Shown here piece after piece: positions 57,371 through 64,000 of a stretch of DNA of 64,000 nucleotides; position 1 is the stretch's first letter; every line of letters begins with the position of its first letter. The notes below the pieces were generated by a model. The model had not been told where the DNA came from. It worked only from the letters and a program-made list of their open reading frames with translations, and did no database searches. A program made the position numbers and the translations under genes. The stretch lies in NCBI GenBank assembly GCA_027579435.1, contig JANBPK010000934.1, positions 44,784 through 108,783 on the forward strand, given 5' to 3'. The stretch comes from Candolleomyces eurysporus (lineage: Eukaryota > Basidiomycota > Agaricomycetes > Agaricales > Psathyrellaceae).

Positions 57371-58143
57371 TCGTTTCGGATTGAGATGGGCGGACCGGCT
57401 GTTTGATAGTTTGCTCTCTCGGGAGAACGGCGATGCAGGTATTGACTTTGTATGTTGGAAGCTATAGAAGGCATCGAGTCCTTGGCTTCTTCGTTTTACC
57501 GGGAAAGACCACTGAGCGCACAAGAGCCGAAGACTGCCTCCTCGTTGAAAGCGAATGACGGTTTGATCCAGTGCTGTACAAGCGGAACGGGCCTCGGGAG
57601 GCCAGTCTGGTCTCGGAACCACACAAGGACAAATAGAGCGGATTCGGTCTGGACGCCTTCTCGCCCCTTTTCCGGTTTCCCATCGTCATCTATGCTGCCC
57701 GTGGATACCTCATAATGAATTGCTGCTCCTGTCAAACAGATTTACTATCAACACCCCTGGACTTCACAGGCTATAGGCTTGTCGAGCCTTTGAGCTCGGC
57801 CAGCCCAATGCATGGCATATTCACGGATGGCTAATGGCCAAGGATGTGGTGGAACATGACAGGGCCTACACGTCCGTTGGCAAGGTCTTTCACACCTATT
57901 TTCCTCTGGGCCCGGCAGATGATCGAAGCTAGAGCCTCCTTCGGTCCTTGCACAACGTTTTTNGTCTTGTGCCGGCGAATCTCTTAAAAAACGGGCTACA
58001 GAGCTCGTCGCCCTTCTTTCTCCATCAACAGTTTTCTGCAACGACCACTCCTACTCTTCGTTTTGACGATACCCAACACACAGGGAGAGTTCTCCCCCTT
58101 ACGTTCTTTATCGTCTCTTAACCTTCCCCAATTTACAACTCTC
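57371..58143. other. Upstream flank of GMC gene and of the oxidase relic
   Basis: May contain further 5' debris of the glyoxal oxidase-like relic (to about 57720), not recognisable. An n at 57963 follows a T run. The part just before 58144 is the GMC promoter; no clear TATA box. Confidence 0.4.
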
Positions 58144-60653
58144 ATGCTAGCGACTGAACTGCTTGCATTGACCCTCGCTACCTTCGCGGTACCCGCCTTT
58201 GCCCATAAGAATAGGGAGTTCCACAACGTCCACACCCATGGAATCTACCCTATTCAACCGAGGAACTATATCACCCCAGAAACCAGGCGAGATTCGTATG
58301 ACTATATCATCGCCGGTGGCGGTTTGGCGGGCCTTGTCCTCGCCTCGAGACTGTCAGACGATGGCAAGACCACCGTCCTCGTTCTGGAAGCAGGTGGTAC
58401 AGGAGATGATCAAAAGTCCACAATTAGTGCGTCGTCCTTTGGCTATTTTCCCGACTCCTCTAACCGTCGTTGTGCTTAGACGCTCCTGGTTTGACCTACT
58501 TTACATCGCTTCTTAATACTCAGTATGATTACGCCGACAAAACCGTTCCTCAATCCGGAGCTGGTGGACGAATCATGAGATGGCCACGAGGAAAGGTGCG
58601 CCACCTTCTTTTTTACTCTTTGTCGATTCTTAAACCTGTTGCAGATACTTGGCGGCTCCTCCGCTGTCAATGGAATGTACATCGTTCGACCTAACTCTGC
58701 CGAAATCGATGCCTGGCATGATCTCATCGCCGAAGATTCCAACAAGGCATACGCCGACTCCTGGACCTGGAACTCGCTTTATGAGTCTATGAAAAAGAGC
58801 GAGGCGTTTACTCCTCCTACACAGGACGCCGAGAACATAGCCGGCATGAAATACAACACTGGCAGCCATGGTTCGTCTGGTCCTCTCCATACCACCTTCC
58901 CTGCATAGTAAGTTGGTTCTCCGAGTCCTACGTGCACCGCTTGATTCTGATCTTCGATTTTAGCATGATCCCAATGACCTCTGCTTGGCTCCCTACTCTC
59001 GCCGCGGCTGGTATCCCGACCAGCCAGGATGCCTACAGCGGAGACAACCTCGGAGGCTTCTTCAGCACTATGGCGATCAACCCTACCAATTTGACCCGTT
59101 CTTACTCCAAGTCCGCATACATCGACCCCCTCCCTCCTCGTGACAATCTCCACGTTCTCGCCAACGCTGCGGTCACAAAGGTCACCTTCGCTGACAATGT
59201 TCAAGATGGAAACAGAGTTGCTTCTGGCGTCGAATTCGCTAGCAGTGCTTCTGATACCGTCAAGTCTGTCGCGGCTAGCAAGGAAGTCATTTTGGCTGGC
59301 GGTGCTGTTGGTAGTCCTCACATGCTCCTCGTCAGTGGAGTTGGACCCAAGGACGTTCTCGATAGTGCTGGCGTTTCTGTGCAAGTCGAGCTTCCTGGAG
59401 TTGGCCAACACTTGCAGGACCACTTGGTACGCAGCGACCTTTTCTCATTTCGCGTTCATTCCTGATTTTTTGAACTGTGTTCAGGCTACTGGCGTCGCTT
59501 GGGCAACTACTGAGGACACCCAGGGTACCATCTATCAATCTGGTTCTGACTTCTCCGTGAGTTTCATGTCTTTTTTCATGTTCGTTTGCGTAAATTCTGA
59601 CTTCTTGGTGCAGAAATCTGCGGAATTCTTGTCATATGTGAACTGCGGTACTTCTTACGTCAACGGCTCATACCTATTCGACGGAGACGAGTCGTTCGGC
59701 ACCTTCGTCTCTGAAATGAAGGCTACCTTCAACGACCCTACCACCCTCAACCCACTCATCCCGAGCACTGATTCGGCTGTAGCTGAAGGATACAAGGCGA
59801 TCTACCAATCCTACGTCGACAAGATTATTCCCAAGGCTGGCATGATCGAGATTTTGTTCAGTCTCAATACGCCGGGAGTCATCACTATCCAAACTGCTCT
59901 CCAGACTCCTCTGAGCCAAGGCCGTCTGTACATCAACTCGAGCTCAATCTTCGATCCTCCTGTTATTGACCCATGGTACTTATCTCACCCAGCAGGTACG
60001 CTTGTTTGCTCGTTGATGCCCGATACATTTAGTGGCACTTGCTGATGATCTTTGTCTTTTTTTTTACGCAGATGTTGTCGTTCTCCGGCAGGCCTTGAAG
60101 AAGGTCCGCTCGTTTTCCCAGATCTCGCCTCTCAAGGAACTCCTGGGTGAAGAAACTCGACCCGGCCCGTCTGTCCAGACCGACGAAGACTGGGAGAACT
60201 ACGCGCGGAACAACGTGAATACCGAGTTCCACCCCGGTTGCACTTGCGCTATGTTGCCCAAAAACAAGGGAGGTGTTGTTGATGCCTCGTTGAAGGTCTA
60301 TGGTACCTCGAATGTCCGGGTCATCGACGGATCTGTGTTCCCTCTGTCGATGTCTGCTCATGTACGTCTCTCTTTTCTTGTTTTACCGTCAATTTGAGGT
60401 GCTGACGCTGTGGATGTGTGTTTTATAGTTGATGGCCCCCATCTATGGCATGGCTGAGAAGGCCGCTGAGCTCATTTTGAACCCTCCTACATCGTCGTCG
60501 TCGTCTTCTGGTGGAAGCTCGACTGGGACTAGCGCCAACGGTTCGCCGACGGGTGGCTCCAACAACAACAATAACAACGGTGCCGCTCCGGTACGTGCGT
60601 CGTGGGTTGCGGTTGTTAGTCTCGTCGCTGGTGTGCTCCTCTTCTCGTTCTAA
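58144..60653 (+). CDS. Secreted GMC oxidoreductase with likely GPI-anchor tail
   Basis: Eight exons: 58144-58426, 58480-58595, 58645-58907, 58964-59426, 59485-59556, 59614-59995, 60072-60361 and 60429-60653; 2094 nt, 697 residues. A signal peptide (MLATELLALTLATFAVPAFA) is followed by the FAD-binding Rossmann motif YIIAGGGLAGLVLASRL, then the VLEAG segment, GGSSAVNGMYIVRP and ILAGGAVGSPHML. The active-site region has EFHPGCTCAMLP with the catalytic His, and a second conserved His in SMSAHLMAP. The last exon adds a Ser/Gly/Asn-rich linker and a C-terminal hydrophobic stretch (WVAVVSLVAGVLLFSF) without a basic tail, a typical GPI signal. Enzymes of this AA3-type family oxidise alcohols or sugars and reduce O2 to H2O2; the substrate is not assignable. 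The start is the first methionine with a signal peptide. Confidence 0.93.
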
Positions 60654-62671
60654 AAAGCGCACAAGGACTTCGATCGGGTTTTTTCCTCCTCCTCCCACTC
60701 TTCATTTGCTTACGTCTCCTCAGTTCAGAGAGATGTTTGGACTCTGGTTGAATTCTGTTTCTTATGCTATCGACATTCCTTTTTTCTCCCCTCTATTGAC
60801 ACGGACATAGCGACTCTTATCTTATTTTCCGGAACGGACCTCACGATCATTCCCTACCTTGTTCGTCGCGCAATAGCAGGCGACGATAAACCTGCAGTAA
60901 TGTATTTGCTCTTTGTAGAAGTATTCATCCGGACACACTCTCTCCTCCCTCTCTGACTTTATCTGTCTCTCTCGTACTTTACCTTATCACGACGTCGTCG
61001 TCGCCATACTACCTATGTACTTACTACTGGCTGCCACGGACGCAGGGATCTTTCTGTGATTGATCCCAATTTTTTGCCAACGCATGTGTCTTTATTGTAC
61101 ATACTGTTTTGTTGTTGTTTTGTTTTACAGAAGCATGTAATTACTGTAGCATACTAGGGAATGATTCAAATGCCTTGAGCTTATTAAAGCGGGATGCAGG
61201 TCAATGAGAGAGGAGAGTTGCGACGATCGCTGTTTTGGTTGATTTCGAGTTGTTGGATTAATGTTCGAATTCAATGTAAGTTCATGTCAAGTTGTAGTGT
61301 TCAATTGCATATTTCGTAGTCTGTCAGTGCCAAATGCCCGGCGGTAGCCTTGCCCAAGGACGTCGCCCTGCGCACGCGAGTGTCCTCAGTCCCTGCTCTT
61401 CATTTTTTATCTCTGAGCTCTCCTCCCTTTGGTGGCATGCGAACAACACATCAATTATTTCGATTCTTGTCATTAATCTGGACAGAGCAATATGACCGTT
61501 GGTAATGAGTCTCTGACTTAAATCTGACCACGTCAGGCAGACACGCTTGTTTGATTCGTTCGTTGTCGTCCACTGGCTACTGGTCCTGACGACGGGTTAG
61601 ATTTTTCAAGGCTCGATGCTGCATATCTTGTCCTCCGATCTCTATCTCGGAAGACCTCCCTCTATGACTTTGAGAAGAAGCGCTAGACTCCAGTGCACAA
61701 CACTCGTGTGATGGATTTGAACGACGAGCAACCGCATGATCGAGCAAGGGGTTCAGGGATCCTGAGGCGCTTTGGCGACGGTGGAGGATGTCGAGATGTC
61801 GAGGGCAACCGTGAAGGCAAAATACGGCTGCCGGGCCCTATACAGGCGACGATCACCAGCGTGCCCAATGATGGACATGGGGTTTATATCGAGAGCCTTA
61901 CCATTATAGATCTTTTCAAGCTTTGAGCGCTATTATCTAGCGTAGATTACCTTTTCTTCCCGTCGTCCTAGACAGTCTACATACTGTTCAATCGGACCAA
62001 GGTCGGTTGTGATTGATTCTAAGACATCTATCTCGTCCGTTGATAAATAATCTCAGTGTGCGTAGTACAGGTCGGGGAATGTCCTTTAGAGTTTATGGTA
62101 TGCTCGATTTCGAGCTGCTCAGTCAGCTTCACAAGGCCAGAGTAGTATATTATTCAGGTAGTGATGGCCAATTATGGTCCAGTTGATCACCATCATCCCT
62201 ACTGAGTGTCCGCAGTTCAGTTGGGCCTTTGATCAATTTCTCGCTGGTTTCAAACCCTAGTCAATGTCGTCCTTGATGGAAGTGGCCATTGTTTCATCCC
62301 GCGAAACTTGGCAAGTGGCCTCGTCATGATTGATGCGCCGAGCATACCAGTACTGTCCGAAACAGTTGATTTGTGACTATAGCTCGGTTCTGAATACCCT
62401 TGTAGGGGCACATAGCACCCAATTTTCACCACAAAGAACGCCTCATGGAATAATGTCAATGATTAGTAGTAATTCGAAGCTGCGCAGGGAAACTGAGTTG
62501 ATGAAAGCGCAGCACATTGGAAACCAGTTCGACAACAGCCTCAAAGCTAGGTGGGGACTCTGTAACTCTCAATTTCTTTTTAAATACTGTACGAAGAGGC
62601 ATAGACCTCGACACCGGAGTTCTGACGTCGACCCCCGTATCTCACATTCAATTCACTCATCACCACCGCTT
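60654..62671. other. Long intergenic stretch, no supported gene
   Basis: Begins with T-rich GMC 3' UTR sequence. An open frame at 61693-61926 and others near 62330-62660 have no recognisable domain. The last 150 bp is the presumed upstream region of the small membrane protein and may contain an undetected 5' exon. Confidence 0.4.
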
Positions 62672-63339
62672 ATGGAGGCTCTCGTTCTCGATGATAGACA
62701 CTCATCCATCACCTACGTTGCCGGAAATTGGGAACGGCGTGGTAATTCAGCTGAATATAAAGATACAACAACATGCACAAGTTCCCCTGGAGCGGTAGCA
62801 ACAGTAGACTTCTACGGTATTTTCACTCGCATCCATCCGACTTGAAATTGGTACTGAATGGTTTTTCATCATTGCTAATAGGAAATTCAGTGACAATCAT
62901 CGGAACGCTTTCATGCCAGCCCTCTGTACCCGAAAATTCGACACTTGATGTCGGTTTTAATCTCGACCAGTCATCTGCGCCAACGATAAACGTCCACCTT
63001 CGCCAAACCGACCCACCTACATACGGTTTCAAGCTATACGAATCGCCTACATTCTCATTCGACAAACACCAGTTGCTGATTCGGAATGAGTCGCCCGGAG
63101 ACAACGGCTTTCTTTGTATCGATGCAGTCTATGTGGGCGGATATAATATGGGTACGAAGGCGTCTAGGAGACTCGTAATTACATCCGGAGTCCTGGGAGG
63201 AGCACTAGCGTTTGTTGCCCTTGCTTTATGCTTCCTGATGGTGCGATTCATGAGGCGACGGAGGGCGATGCGAGATGGTTCGAAGAAAGGTCAGAGATCT
63301 GAAGGAGCACCTCTCATAACGCCATACGCACTGTACTGA
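62672..63339 (+). CDS. Single-pass membrane protein of an Agaricomycete surface family
   Basis: Exon 1 62672-62816, a 65-bp intron 62817-62881, exon 2 62882-63339; 603 nt, 200 residues. The ectodomain starts MEALVLDDRHSSITYVAGNW, with EYKDTTTCTSSPGAVATVDFYGNSVTIIGTL, the pattern of a common Agaricomycete family (DDxxxxIxYxGxW ... TxxxGAxxxxxFxGxxVxIxGT) predicted to be jelly-roll-like. A transmembrane helix follows (ITSGVLGGALAFVALALCFLMV), then MRRRR and a short cytosolic tail. No signal peptide is present at this start, so an upstream exon is possible, though many family members begin this way. Function unknown. Confidence 0.75.
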
Positions 63340-63429
63340 AATTTAAGCTGTCATGCATTCCTTTTTGGTACCGTGGTTGGTACATCGATAGACGACTCCA
63401 CCCCGGCGTTGGCATTGTAGAACGACGTA

Positions 63430-63624
63430 ATGGAAACACACCCGGAAGATAAAACGCAGGACCGAAGGATGCATAGAGCTGCAGAGCATTTAGTGCTATC
63501 CGAGAACTCAAGTCCTATGACTCGGCCTCCTCCTGCTATTGTAAATGAATCTAGAAATCGTAGAGCTTCGACCCAATATTCTTTACAACCGCCAGATTAC
63601 ACATCACTGTATAATCCCTCCTGA
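63430..63624 (+). other. Possible cytosolic-tail exon of the membrane protein
   Basis: Open frame of 64 codons after the stop of the membrane protein, rich in Pro/Ser/Asn and ending LQPPDYTSLYNPS. Family relatives often end in proline-rich PPxY-like tails, so this may be the true last exon joined by an unseen intron or frameshift. No donor-acceptor pair with the correct phase was found. Uncertain. Confidence 0.35.
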
Positions 63625-64000
63625 ATGGAAAATCGGGACCACCGCAGAAATATTTCATTGATAAGATGTATCCCTCACTGGTGTTCGACAAGAGCGAATT
63701 ACCGTCTGGCTTTCGAAGGTCCGGCAAGCCAGCGCTTATGGCTCAGTGGCGGGCGGCCGTGACAGTGTAACGGCGACACGTGCCCGTGACAGCCGCGATC
63801 TTCGCTGCGAGATGAGCTAGCTAGGCTCCCGCTCTGAGGGACGCTAGTGTGTCTACAAAGTAGATACAGTGTGCGAGGGGAACTCAAGTGGGAGGCTAGA
63901 GAGAGAGAGAGAGGAAACTCAGGGTATCGTGGTGACACGATCTCCTAAGGTGCGGGGGGTCCGTGCGCGCAGCGCCGAGATCCGCGTGCGGGGGAGTCAC
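63625..64000. other. Window end, no gene recognised
   Basis: GC-rich sequence with a short GA tract (63899-63913). No feature assignable. Confidence 0.4.

Overview
The window reads as nuclear DNA of a basidiomycete, most likely an Agaricomycete. Short phase-conserved introns of about 50-75 bp interrupt nearly every gene. The families are typical of mushroom-forming fungi: HSPA12-type Hsp70 pairs, NACHT-TPR STAND proteins, a CCG tetraspanin, DUF6533 membrane proteins, an F-box protein, CsbD/Hmp1-like proteins, a GMC oxidoreductase and a copper-radical-oxidase relic. I cannot name the species. Gene models were built by hand from splice signals and paralogue comparison; most sum to whole codons.

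Layout. 0-7 kb: an inverted repeat, then two tandem Hsp70-like genes (661-3139 and 4452-6927) with twelve matching exons each, separated by a decayed STAND gene on the minus strand. 7-14 kb: a DUF6533 membrane protein (minus), an F-box protein, two tandem WW-only proteins and a CsbD-like gene. 15-25 kb, minus strand: STAND gene B, a tetraspanin relic, STAND gene A and an aldehyde dehydrogenase (ALDH) pseudogene. 25.7-26.2 kb: a second CsbD gene. 28-53.4 kb, plus strand: an intact tetraspanin followed by STAND genes C, D, E and F, with tetraspanin relics before D and E. STAND D is split by a 5.8-kb Ty1/copia element. 54-56.3 kb: intact ALDH. 56.7-57.4 kb: glyoxal-oxidase-like relic. 58.1-60.7 kb: secreted GMC oxidoreductase. 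62.7-63.3 kb: a small single-pass membrane protein.

The main story is the 15-56 kb core. It is best explained by repeated duplication, in both orientations, of a module of tetraspanin + NACHT-TPR STAND + ALDH. Six STAND paralogues (A-F) and one more distant relic remain. All six begin with a 35-codon exon (30 in A) encoding a conserved glycine/histidine-containing motif, then an intron, then a NACHT NTPase domain and a C-terminal TPR array whose repeat number varies from about 5 to 13. This architecture matches fungal NLR-like receptors linked to non-self recognition. The role here is inferred, not shown. The tetraspanin and ALDH copies are mostly pseudogenes, each with one intact copy, whereas the STAND copies are largely open, which suggests selection for STAND copy number.

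Single ambiguous bases (n) sit beside homopolymers throughout. Where an n breaks a STAND frame (C, D, E), dropping it restores whole-codon arithmetic, so those breaks are probably assembly artefacts. STAND D has a biological break: removing the retrotransposon and one 5-bp target copy restores an 880-codon frame.
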